22,117 nt of DNA from CAZPZR01 sp964591105. Lineage in GTDB: Bacteria; Bacillota; Clostridia; Lachnospirales; Lachnospiraceae. A model generated the notes under the pieces. It had not been told where the DNA came from, searched no databases, and was given only the letters and a program-made list of their open reading frames with translations. Shown here in pieces: positions 14,647-22,078 of the stretch. Numbering within the stretch: the stretch's first letter is position 1; the number at the start of each line of letters is the position of its first letter. Location: the NCBI GenBank assembly GCA_964591105.1, contig CAZPZR010000029.1, positions 1 to 22,117 of the forward strand, given 5' to 3'. Made by a program: the position numbers and the translations under genes.

Positions 14647-16257
14647 ATGAGCACATACACAGGGAAATCTATTTTCAAAGGGATTGCAATTGGAAAAATC
14701 CTTGTTTATCAGAAAGGGGAACAACCAGTTGCCCGCACAAAGGTTCAAGATACTGCTGCTGAACTTGCACGTTACGAAGCTGCAAGTCAGGAAGCAATCA
14801 AGCAGCTCAACGCACTCTACGAAAAAGCTGTAAAAGAAGTCGGTGAAATGAATGCCGCAGTCTTCGAAGTTCACGCAATGATGCTCGAAGACGATGACTA
14901 TGTAGATTCTATCAAAAATATGATTGAAAATGAGCAGGTAAACGCTGAATTTGCTGTTGCTACAACTGGGGACAACTTCTCCAGCATGTTCGAAGCAATG
15001 GAAGACGAATATTTCAGTGCAAGAGCTGCTGACGTCAAAGACATTTCCGAACGTGTCGTTAACATCTTAAGCGGACGTTCTACAGAAAAAGGAATTGGTT
15101 CTGAACCAGTGATCATCGTTGCAGATGACCTTGCTCCAAGTGAAACTGTACAAATGGATAAGGATAAACTCCTTGCATTTGTTACACGTTTTGGTTCTGC
15201 AAACTCACACACTGCAATTCTTGCCAGAACAATGAACATTCCTGCACTGATCGGTGTTGAAATTTCCGACACATGGAATGGAAAGCTTGCAATTGTTGAC
15301 GGATACACAGGAACACTTTTGATTGATCCAGACGAAGAGACACTCGCTTCTTATAAAGCTCGTCAGGAAGAAGATCGTAAAGCAAAAGAGCTTCTTCAGG
15401 AGTTAAAAGGAAAAGAGGATGTTACAACAGACGGCAGACACCTGAAGCTCTACGCAAACATCGGTAGTGTAAAGGATGTTGCCAATGTACTTGCAAATGA
15501 CGCTGCTGGTATCGGTCTGTTCCGTAGCGAATTCTTATATCTGGAATCTGAAGATTATCCAGATGAAGAAGCTCAGTTCCAGGCTTACAAAACAGTTGTT
15601 CAAAACATGGCTGGAAAGAAGGTAATCGTTCGCACTCTTGATATCGGAGCTGACAAACAGGTAGATTACTTCAATCTTGATCACGAAGAAAATCCTGCTA
15701 TGGGTTATCGTGCAATCCGAATCTGCTTGGATCGTGAAGATATTTTCAAAACTCAGCTTCGTGCATTACTTCGCGCAAGCGCATATGGAAACATTTCCAT
15801 TATGTATCCAATGATTATCTCTGTGGATGAAGTTCGCAAGGCAAAAGCACTTGTAGAAGAAATCAAGGCTGACCTTGATGCTCACGGTATTGCATATGGA
15901 GACATCGAACAGGGAATTATGATTGAAACACCTGCTGCTGTTATGATCAGTGATCTCTTGGCAGAAGAAGTCGATTTCTTCAGCATTGGAACAAACGATT
16001 TGACACAATATACACTCGCAATCGACAGACAGAACATGAAACTGGATAACATTTACGATGCTCATCATCCTGCTGTTCTTCGTATGATTCAGACAACCAT
16101 CGACAATGGTCACAAGCATGGCTGCTGGGTTGGAATCTGTGGAGAACTTGGTGCAGATATGACACTGACAAAGACATTTGTGGATATGGGAATTGATGAA
16201 TTGTCTGTATCTCCATCTTTTGTACTGCCAATTCGTAAATTGATTCGCGAGATCTAA
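14647..16257 (+). CDS. ptsI: PTS Enzyme I (phosphoenolpyruvate-protein phosphotransferase)
   Basis: Starts the PTS relay by taking phosphate from PEP and passing it to HPr. The 536-residue protein has the HPr-binding helical domain (about 25-140) and the swivelling phosphohistidine domain with His188 in SANSHTAILAR. The PEP-binding barrel (about 250-536) has LFRSEFLY, RTLDIGADKQ, NPAMGYRAIR, MIETPAAV, SIGTNDLTQYTLA and the catalytic cysteine in GICGELGAD. It ends at SPSFVLPIRKLIREI, about 30 residues shorter than E. coli or B. subtilis Enzyme I (570-575); only the final helix appears missing. GAGG lies eight bases before the ATG. It is the last gene of the locus. Confidence 0.96.
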   Translation: MSTYTGKSIFKGIAIGKILVYQKGEQPVARTKVQDTAAELARYEAASQEAIKQLNALYEKAVKEVGEMNAAVFEVHAMMLEDDDYVDSIKNMIENEQVNAEFAVATTGDNFSSMFEAMEDEYFSARAADVKDISERVVNILSGRSTEKGIGSEPVIIVADDLAPSETVQMDKDKLLAFVTRFGSANSHTAILARTMNIPALIGVEISDTWNGKLAIVDGYTGTLLIDPDEETLASYKARQEEDRKAKELLQELKGKEDVTTDGRHLKLYANIGSVKDVANVLANDAAGIGLFRSEFLYLESEDYPDEEAQFQAYKTVVQNMAGKKVIVRTLDIGADKQVDYFNLDHEENPAMGYRAIRICLDREDIFKTQLRALLRASAYGNISIMYPMIISVDEVRKAKALVEEIKADLDAHGIAYGDIEQGIMIETPAAVMISDLLAEEVDFFSIGTNDLTQYTLAIDRQNMKLDNIYDAHHPAVLRMIQTTIDNGHKHGCWVGICGELGADMTLTKTFVDMGIDELSVSPSFVLPIRKLIREI

Positions 16258-16285
16258 TCACTACGGATATCGTAATTTAACAATC

Positions 16286-16330
16286 AAAAAAACGCTGTAG
16301 ATCACATCATGTAATCTACAGCATTTTTTT
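16286..16330. terminator. Bidirectional terminator between ptsI and the ABC-F gene
   Basis: GCTGTAGAT (16294-16302) pairs with ATCTACAGC (16314-16322), with an A-run before and a T-run after. It serves ptsI on plus and the ABC-F gene, whose stop is at 16329-16331, on minus. Confidence 0.9.
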
Positions 16331-17885
16331 ATACTAATCTTGTTGTCCACTTTGTGCAGTCCCACACATCTGTTGCCAGTCCTTCATAGAATTCTGGCTC
16401 ATGGCATACCATCAAGATACTTCCTTTATAGTCAATCAGTGCACGTTTCAATTCTTCTTTTGCAACAACATCCAAATGGTTCGTCGGCTCGTCCAATACC
16501 AAAATATTGGATGGGCGATTGATCAATTTGCAAAGTCTTACTTTCGCCTGCTCACCACCTGACAGAACCTTCACCTTGCTTTCAATATGATTTGTTGTCA
16601 ATCCACATTTTGCAAGTGCAGAACGAGCCTCATACTGGGAAAATCCTGGGAATTCCTGCCAGATTTCTTCCAGACAAGTCGTCTCGATATCTGGTGCCGT
16701 TTCCTGTTCGAAATATCCTATTTCCAGATAATCCCCTTGTTCTACTTCTCCTGAAAGCGGACGGATCAAACCAAGAATACTTTTCAAAAGTGTAGTTTTT
16801 CCAATACCATTCGCCCCTGTCAGTACAATCTTGCTGTTGCGCTCCATTTCCAATGTCAGCGGTGCAGACAATGGTTCATCATAACCAATTACCAAGTCTT
16901 TCGTTGTAAAAATGTATCTGCCTGGTGTTCTGGCTACTTTAAAGTTGAATTCCGGCTTTGGTCTTTCTGCCTGAAGTTCAATTACGTCCATCTTGTCTAA
17001 TTTCTTCTGACGAGACATTGCCATATTTCTTGTTGCCACGCGTGCTTTATTTCTCGCAACAAAGTCCTTCAAGTCTGCAATTTCTTTCTGCTGCTTGTTA
17101 TATGCAGCTTCAAGCTGTGCTTTCTTCATTGCGTACACTTCCTGGAAACGGTCGTAGTCACCTACATAACGTGTCAACTGCAGGTTGTCAATATGATAGA
17201 TCAGGTTGATAACGCTGTTCAGGAATGGAATATCATGGGAGATGAGAATAAATGCATTTTCATACTCCTGCAAGTAGCGTGTCAGCCATGTAATATGTTC
17301 CACGTCCAAGTAGTTGGTTGGCTCGTCCAAAAGCAAAATATCCGGCTTCTCGAGCAACAATTTTCCAAGCAATACTTTCGTTCTCTGACCACCAGACAAG
17401 TCCGTAACATCTTTATCCAGTCCAAGATCCAGAAGGCCAAGCGCTCTCGCAACTTCTTCTACCTTAGAATCAATCAAATAAAAGTCACGATTTGTCAGTA
17501 CATCCTGAATTACAGCCAGTTCTTCCATGTACTCTTCCATCTGCTGTTCATCTGCTTCACCCATCTGATCACAGATGTGATTCATACGTTCCTCCATTTC
17601 GAACAACTCATCGAATGCTGCGCGGAGCACAGACCCAATTGTCATTCCTTTTGTAAGAACCGCATGCTGATCAAGATAGCCAACTTTTACATTTTTTGCC
17701 CACTCAATCTTTCCTTCGTCTGGCTGCAGCTTATTTGTAATAATGTTCATGAACGTAGATTTACCTTCGCCGTTCAGACCAATCAAACCAATATGTTCGC
17801 CTTTCAAAAGTCTGAAAGACACATCTTCAAAAATCGCACGGTTTCCAAACCCATGTGATAAATGTTCTACATTAAGAATACTCAT
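16329..17885 (-). CDS. ABC-F family ATPase (YkpA/YbiT-like)
   Basis: ABC-F proteins are soluble twin-ATPase factors that act on ribosomes; some protect against antibiotics, others help stalled translation. The 518-residue protein has Walker A1 GLNGEGKST (36-44), signature LSGGQRTKV and Walker B LLLDEPTNYLD. A charged interdomain linker follows (about 240-305: MKKAQLEAAYNKQQKEI, MAMSRQKKLDKM), then Walker A2 GANGIGKTT, signature LSGGEQAKV and LVLDEPTNHLD. No membrane segments are present. Length and the long acidic insert in domain 1 (FEMEERMNHI...EEYMEEL) resemble the YkpA/YbiT housekeeping group rather than resistance types such as Vga or OptrA. GGAGG precedes the ATG. A role in resistance is not supported. 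Confidence 0.93.
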   Translation of the reverse strand: MSILNVEHLSHGFGNRAIFEDVSFRLLKGEHIGLIGLNGEGKSTFMNIITNKLQPDEGKIEWAKNVKVGYLDQHAVLTKGMTIGSVLRAAFDELFEMEERMNHICDQMGEADEQQMEEYMEELAVIQDVLTNRDFYLIDSKVEEVARALGLLDLGLDKDVTDLSGGQRTKVLLGKLLLEKPDILLLDEPTNYLDVEHITWLTRYLQEYENAFILISHDIPFLNSVINLIYHIDNLQLTRYVGDYDRFQEVYAMKKAQLEAAYNKQQKEIADLKDFVARNKARVATRNMAMSRQKKLDKMDVIELQAERPKPEFNFKVARTPGRYIFTTKDLVIGYDEPLSAPLTLEMERNSKIVLTGANGIGKTTLLKSILGLIRPLSGEVEQGDYLEIGYFEQETAPDIETTCLEEIWQEFPGFSQYEARSALAKCGLTTNHIESKVKVLSGGEQAKVRLCKLINRPSNILVLDEPTNHLDVVAKEELKRALIDYKGSILMVCHEPEFYEGLATDVWDCTKWTTRLV

Positions 17886-17960
17886 ATCATCCTCCGAAAA
17901 AATATCATAATACCCTTGCTATTATTACATTTTTCAGATGCTTTCGCAATGATATTTCTC

Positions 17961-17998
17961 AAAAGGAGCCGCTGTTTTTTGGAAAAAACAACGACTCC
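17961..17998 (-). terminator. Rho-independent terminator of the rubrerythrin gene
   Basis: On the minus strand the 16-base arms 17983-17998 and 17965-17980 pair fully if two G-U wobbles are allowed, followed by TTTT. The wobbles become mismatches on the plus strand, so the orientation is minus. It lies 12 bases after the rubrerythrin stop. Confidence 0.85.
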
Positions 17999-18010
17999 CA
18001 TTCATTCTAC

Positions 18011-18550
18011 TTAATAATTTTCTGCATGAATTTCAAAATATGCTTTTGGATGTGCACACACCGGACAAATTTCTGGTGCTTTTTCTCCAACCACGATATG
18101 TCCACAATTGCGGCATTCCCAAACTTTTACTTCACTTTTCGCAAATACTTCTTGAGTTTCCACATTGTGAAGTAATGCGCGGTAGCGCTCTTCATGCGAT
18201 TTTTCAATTTCAGCTACCATGTGGAATTTTGCAGCCAACTCTGGAAATCCTTCTTCCTCTGCTGTTTTTGCAAATCCGGCATACATGTCTGTCCACTCAT
18301 AATTTTCACCTTCTGCTGCTGACACAAGATTCTCTGCTGTGCTTCCGATGCCATTGAGTTCTTTGAACCACATTTTTGCATGCTCTTTTTCATTATCTGC
18401 TGTTTTCAGAAATAAAGAAGCAATCTGTTCAAATCCATCTTTTTTCGCCTTTGAAGCAAAGTATGTGTATTTATTTCTTGCTTCTGATTCTCCTGAAAAT
18501 GCTGTCATTAAGTTTTTCTCTGTCTTTGTTCCTGCATATTTGTTCGCCAT
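18011..18550 (-). CDS. rbr: Rubrerythrin
   Basis: Rubrerythrin reduces hydrogen peroxide in anaerobes through a diiron site fed by a rubredoxin-like centre, in the cytoplasm. The 179-residue protein has the four-helix ferritin-like domain (about 1-135). Its diiron ligands are expected in FSGESEARNKY (Glu21), ADNEKEHAKMW (Glu54, His57), KTAEEEGF and AEIEKSHEERY. The C-terminal rubredoxin domain has CRNC (146, 149) and CPVC (162, 165). Length and order are those of classical rubrerythrin. AGGAGG lies eight bases before the ATG. It is probably monocistronic, with a terminator right after. No clear PerR box was found in the 138 bases upstream. Confidence 0.95.
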   Translation of the reverse strand: MANKYAGTKTEKNLMTAFSGESEARNKYTYFASKAKKDGFEQIASLFLKTADNEKEHAKMWFKELNGIGSTAENLVSAAEGENYEWTDMYAGFAKTAEEEGFPELAAKFHMVAEIEKSHEERYRALLHNVETQEVFAKSEVKVWECRNCGHIVVGEKAPEICPVCAHPKAYFEIHAENY

Positions 18551-18688
18551 CGCTCCGACCTCCTATTTTAAATTCTATTATTAATATGTCACTTTTTCTT
18601 TATTTTATTGCGTTTCTCATATATTTCTAATAGATTTATCACGGAAATCGATTCAGCGCAAATCACAAGAACAATCCGTCAAATTCAC

Positions 18689-19924
18689 TTATCTGCGTTT
18701 CTTCTTCATTCCAAGAATCATGGCGCATACACCAGCCATCGCAATTACTACTCCCATATAAAGAAGTGCCATGGATGTATCTCCTGTTTTCGGTGCTGCA
18801 TCTTTTCCTTCATCTTTTCCACTTGTCACCGCGTCTGCTGAGTTTGCATCATCATTTTCCTCTGCGTCAGCCACGTAATCTCCTGAATTTTCTTCCCCAG
18901 GTCTGCTATCATTTGACTGATTTCCATCTGACACATCTTCTCCTGGTTTTTCGTCCTCTCCTGGAGTCTCATCAGAACCATCTTCCCCTGGAGTTTCCTC
19001 CGGTGCTTCTTTCGTTGTGATGCGATCTTCTGACACTTCTGTATGTCCAATCGCATTTTCCGCCTGAACCTGAACCAGATATTCCTGGTTTTCTTCCAAG
19101 TTTTCAAATACAATCACATCCGCTGTTGTATTCGAAATTGTTTCCACCAGTTCTTCTCCCTGATACAAGCTTGCCGTATAAGTAATTGGAACTAAAGTAT
19201 TTCTTACTTTTGATGCATCCTCTAACTTCACACTTACACGATTGTGTGTTGCTTCCAATGTAAATTCTGCTTTTTCCGGAGCAAGGAAATTGATTCTTGT
19301 CCAACCATCATAATCCCCTGTCGCCTGAATTGTTAATTTTACTTTACGAAGATCATTTTCTGTAAGTCCTGTGAGTTTTTCTTCCTGAGAACCATTCTGC
19401 CACTCATAAGTAACTTTCTGATTCTGTGGCGCTTCTGTCGCTTCGCAAGTAACTGTGTAAGTACCATCTGCTTCTTGTGTAGCTACTAAGAAAAATTCAC
19501 CACTTAATGGTTTTTTATTTGTAATTTTCATGTAAATCTCATACAATTCACTGTATGCTTTTTCGTATACTTCCTTCGCCTGTTCAGACTGTGTCAGAAG
19601 TTCTACGCACTCGTCATATTTTGCCTTAAATGTTGGCCACTGTTCATTGCTTCCATAAGTTGCCTCTGGAACATTTTCCTGTGCTTTATGTACAAGGGTA
19701 CTTAATTCTAATACGGCGTTAAATACATCCGCTGTAAGTGCTGGCATGCGGATATTGCTGCGATCTAATAGTCCGTCTTTTTCTAAACCAATCATCATAC
19801 GACTGATTGTCTGTTTCGGCTCATTTAATGTCCGCGCAATTCCGCTGACCGTACACGTTCGTTTATCTTCTTTCTGAAACGTAAGTAAAATACGTAATTT
19901 TAATATCTCAACTGAATTTATCAT
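18689..19924 (-). CDS. Chimeric protein: winged-helix regulator N-terminus fused to a FIVAR/Fn3/PKTGD surface-protein C-terminus
   Basis: This 411-residue ORF joins parts that normally live on opposite sides of the membrane. Residues 1-64 are a winged helix-turn-helix of MarR/DtxR type (CTVSGIARTLNEPKQTISRM, then LEKDGLLDRSNIRMPALT). From about 65 it becomes a FIVAR-like helical segment (TYGSNEQWPTFKAKYDECVELL) and beta-rich regions, including a Fn3-like domain at about 225-310 (VFENLEENQEYLVQVQAENAIG). A Glu/Asp/Pro/Gly-rich wall-spanning stretch and a PKTGD sorting signal (378-382) with hydrophobic helix and KKKRR tail complete it. There is no signal peptide anywhere. GAGGGGAG precedes the ATG, and a regulator-style promoter and palindrome lie upstream. 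The simplest origin is a deletion joining a regulator to a downstream surface-protein gene; an assembly join is the alternative. Confidence 0.8.
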   Translation of the reverse strand: MINSVEILKLRILLTFQKEDKRTCTVSGIARTLNEPKQTISRMMIGLEKDGLLDRSNIRMPALTADVFNAVLELSTLVHKAQENVPEATYGSNEQWPTFKAKYDECVELLTQSEQAKEVYEKAYSELYEIYMKITNKKPLSGEFFLVATQEADGTYTVTCEATEAPQNQKVTYEWQNGSQEEKLTGLTENDLRKVKLTIQATGDYDGWTRINFLAPEKAEFTLEATHNRVSVKLEDASKVRNTLVPITYTASLYQGEELVETISNTTADVIVFENLEENQEYLVQVQAENAIGHTEVSEDRITTKEAPEETPGEDGSDETPGEDEKPGEDVSDGNQSNDSRPGEENSGDYVADAEENDDANSADAVTSGKDEGKDAAPKTGDTSMALLYMGVVIAMAGVCAMILGMKKKRR

Positions 19925-19944
19925 AAATAGCTCCCCTCGTTAGA

Positions 19945-19958
19945 TTAGTCGCAACTAA
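19945..19958 (-). promoter_or_regulatory. Palindromic operator candidate before the chimeric gene
   Basis: TTAGT-cgca-ACTAA is a perfect inverted repeat lying between the -10 (19967-19972) and the start codon. The layout is typical of MarR-type autoregulation; binding by the fused winged helix is inference. Confidence 0.5.
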
Positions 19959-19966
19959 CACAGGCT

Positions 19967-19995
19967 ATTTTATCTGACTTTTCCTATATTTTCAA
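19967..19995 (-). promoter_or_regulatory. Sigma-A promoter of the chimeric gene
   Basis: On the minus strand TTGAAA (19990-19995), a 17-base spacer and TAAAAT (19967-19972) lie 42 bases before the start codon. Confidence 0.75.
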
Positions 19996-20021
19996 GTACT
20001 ATACCTTTTCTTGTGTGTAAA

Positions 20022-20221
20022 TTAATCATTCATATATTCGTAATAATCAATCTCACTGGCAAATAAGATGTATCTGCCTTCTACATATCCCATGTAACCA
20101 TCACCTGTGTGAAATCCCTTCATCGCCAGTTCCTCCATTTCTTTGAATTCACTCTCTTTGATGATTACATTCTAACGGAATAGGTGGGGTATAAATACCA
20201 CCCAGTTTTTTTAATCGTCAT
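20022..20221 (-). pseudogene. Decayed small ORF of unknown function
   Basis: Three minus-strand pieces look coding but lie in different frames. From the ATG at 20219-20221 the reading is MTIKK up to a run of seven A. One frame over it continues as KLGGIYTPPIPLE. After 20171 a third frame reads NVIIKESEFKEMEELAMKG..., ending FASEIDYYEYMND at the stop 20022-20024. The last piece alone could be a 33-residue peptide from the ATG at 20121-20123, which has GGAGG eight bases upstream. Two shifts in a small gene, one at an A-homopolymer, suggest a remnant. Apart from this ORF and the promoter/operator, the 329-base gap 19925-20253 shows nothing else. Confidence 0.4.
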
Positions 20222-20253
20222 ACTAAAAACGTATTTCTTACTACTATTTTTGC

Positions 20254-20922
20254 TTATCGATTTCTGTGTCTCTTCTTATAATCTGCTTCGATTTCTTTTT
20301 TCCAGTCTTTATCCAGTACAGTAGGAGCACCGTATGCTGCTGCCCTAACACAGCTAACCGCTTTACTAAGTGCTTTGTAATTTACTGCTGTTCCGATAGA
20401 ATCGCATTCGTAATTAACTGCACAATCTGCGCCAATTCCAAATCGACCAGCAACTTCAATCGCATCAATATTTGCACCAAGAAACAAGAATTCCCAACCA
20501 TATTTTTCTTTCTGACGTTCTACCATTTTCTTTACTTTATCGTAGGTATATCTACGGCTAGAATTTTCCATGCCATCTGTTGTAATGATAAAAAGTGTCT
20601 TTCCTGGTCTATCTTCTTCTCTTGCATACTTATGAACATTCCCAATATGGTGAATAGCTCCACCTATCGCATCTAGAAGTGCAGTACAACCGCGGACATA
20701 ATATTCTCTATTTGTGATTGGTTCCATTTTGTCCAATGACACTCTGTCGTGAAGCACCTCCTGCACGTCATCAAAAAGCACTGTAGAAACAATGGCTTCT
20801 CCATCTTCTTTTTTCTGCTTCTCAAGCAAGGAGTTATATCCTCCAATTGTGTCTGATTCTAAACCACTCATTGAACCACTTCTGTCTAAAATAAATACGA
20901 TTTCTGTTAAATTTTTTCTCAT
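20254..20922 (-). CDS. Von Willebrand factor A-domain protein (TerY-like)
   Basis: Stand-alone cytoplasmic VWA domain, a metal-dependent protein-interaction module. The 222-residue protein has a complete MIDAS: DRSGSMSG (Asp13, Ser15, Ser17), Thr80 in RGCTALLDAIGGAI and Asp116 in TTDGMENSS. No signal peptide or membrane helix is present, so it is not a surface adhesin. The C-terminus is basic (KKEIEADYKKRHRNR). Similar VWA proteins occur in tellurite/stress (Ter) type clusters with phosphatases or macro domains; only the macro-domain gene lies next to it here. GGAGG lies eight bases before the ATG. A terminator separates it from that upstream gene, so it probably has its own weak promoter in 20923-20980. 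Confidence 0.88.
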   Translation of the reverse strand: MRKNLTEIVFILDRSGSMSGLESDTIGGYNSLLEKQKKEDGEAIVSTVLFDDVQEVLHDRVSLDKMEPITNREYYVRGCTALLDAIGGAIHHIGNVHKYAREEDRPGKTLFIITTDGMENSSRRYTYDKVKKMVERQKEKYGWEFLFLGANIDAIEVAGRFGIGADCAVNYECDSIGTAVNYKALSKAVSCVRAAAYGAPTVLDKDWKKEIEADYKKRHRNR

Positions 20923-20981
20923 AATCTTTACCTCCGAAATGTGTTTGTTTTTCTTGTTGTGGTAAATATATCATGAGATCA

Positions 20982-21011
20982 AAAAAATAAGGTCGCATCT
21001 ACGGCGACCTT
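20982..21011 (-). terminator. Rho-independent terminator of the macro-domain gene
   Basis: AAGGTCGC and GCGACCTT (20989-20996 and 21004-21011) form an eight-base-pair stem around a seven-base loop. On minus it is followed by a T-rich run, six bases after the macro-domain stop. Confidence 0.88.
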
Positions 21012-21016
21012 AGCAT

Positions 21017-22078
21017 TTACTCGACAAAACATGGTAACCCGTGTTCTTCAAGCGCAATATCAATTTCAATCATATCGAACACCTCATGTTCGATAAAGAA
21101 AGAGAAAATAATATCTCTCTTGTCACACGGCGATAAAGCATATCCCGCTCTCGCCAATAAATCCTTGGTTTCATCCAGATTCAGTCTGGCACCTACACAT
21201 AACCGCATAGCTGTTGCTTTATCTGGATGATAATCAGGATTCAACTTTATTTTTGAAAATAACTGTTTCGTCACAATTGCTTTCTTGTAAACTTCTGCGT
21301 TCGTTAACTTCTTTTCACTAATTAAATACATCAAATATTCCTGAAAGGTATCTGACAGATGAGCCATTCGTTCTTTCAATGCTGATTCATTTTCTTCTAG
21401 AAAGTCATAATAATCTTCATCAAATTCCTTATTTTCCTCACATACTGGAGCAAGAGGCACTCTACAATTCTCTTCCATCCGGGCAAATGGTGCACCTATC
21501 TGCATCTTTTTCACAGATGGTTTTATGTATTCTTCCTCGTACTTATCAGCAACATAATTGTCATCGATATAAGCTTCCAAATCCGCATAAAGGTTACACC
21601 CCAACTTTGTTGCCACTGTATCAAAAACCACAAGATATACCATTATGTCTTGTTTCATAAGAAATGCGTTGATTTCATCCAGAGCAATTCGCATTCCTTC
21701 TTCTTTCGGATAACCGAGGTTTCCCGTTGATATCAGCGGGAATGCAATACTCTTACATTCATGCTTTGCTGCTAACGCAAGACTCTTCCTATAGCAGTCA
21801 CGCAGTTTATCTTCTTCTCCCGAATCTCCGTTAATATAGAGTGGGCTTACTGCATGAATTATGTACTTTGCAGGAAGATGAAAACCAGGAGTGATTGCAG
21901 CTTCTCCTTCGTTCATATCTCCAATTTTCTCACGTTCCACCAAAAGTTCTGCTTCACCGGCTGCTTTGTAAACGGCAGTATCCGTTCCGGATGAATATTT
22001 CGGTTTTGGATTGGCGGTGTTGACGATGACGTCAACCTGCATTTTTGTCAAATCATTTCTAACTATTTTGAATGGCAT
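21017..22078 (-). CDS. Macro-domain protein with C-terminal helix-turn-helix-like region
   Basis: Macro domains bind or hydrolyse ADP-ribose adducts. The 353-residue protein has a macro domain at 1-165 (VDVIVNTANP, GTDTAVYKAAG, GEAAITPGFHLPAKYIIHAV, FPLISTGNLGYP). The usual GGGV loop between the asparagine and the aspartate reads KPKYSSGTD instead. An acidic linker (about 205-240) leads to a helical C-terminal domain (about 243-350). Its core, LTNAEVYKKAIVTKQLFSKI, then TAMRLCVGARLNLDETKDLL, resembles XRE-type helix-turn-helix repressor folds. No signal peptide. GGGAG lies before the ATG. Function is unproven; an ADP-ribose-responsive regulator or de-ADP-ribosylase is plausible. The VWA gene follows downstream on the same strand. 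Confidence 0.88.
   Translation of the reverse strand: MPFKIVRNDLTKMQVDVIVNTANPKPKYSSGTDTAVYKAAGEAELLVEREKIGDMNEGEAAITPGFHLPAKYIIHAVSPLYINGDSGEEDKLRDCYRKSLALAAKHECKSIAFPLISTGNLGYPKEEGMRIALDEINAFLMKQDIMVYLVVFDTVATKLGCNLYADLEAYIDDNYVADKYEEEYIKPSVKKMQIGAPFARMEENCRVPLAPVCEENKEFDEDYYDFLEENESALKERMAHLSDTFQEYLMYLISEKKLTNAEVYKKAIVTKQLFSKIKLNPDYHPDKATAMRLCVGARLNLDETKDLLARAGYALSPCDKRDIIFSFFIEHEVFDMIEIDIALEEHGLPCFVE

Noticed and set aside
16329..17885. Antibiotic-resistance ABC-F (Vga, Msr or OptrA type).
   Set aside because: Length, domain-1 insert and linker resemble the YkpA/YbiT housekeeping group; nothing nearby suggests a mobile resistance unit.
20183..20212. Hairpin with a T-run on the plus strand, resembling a terminator.
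   Set aside because: No plus-strand gene ends near it, the stem has a mismatch or bulge, and it coincides with the coding-like remnant GGIYTPP.
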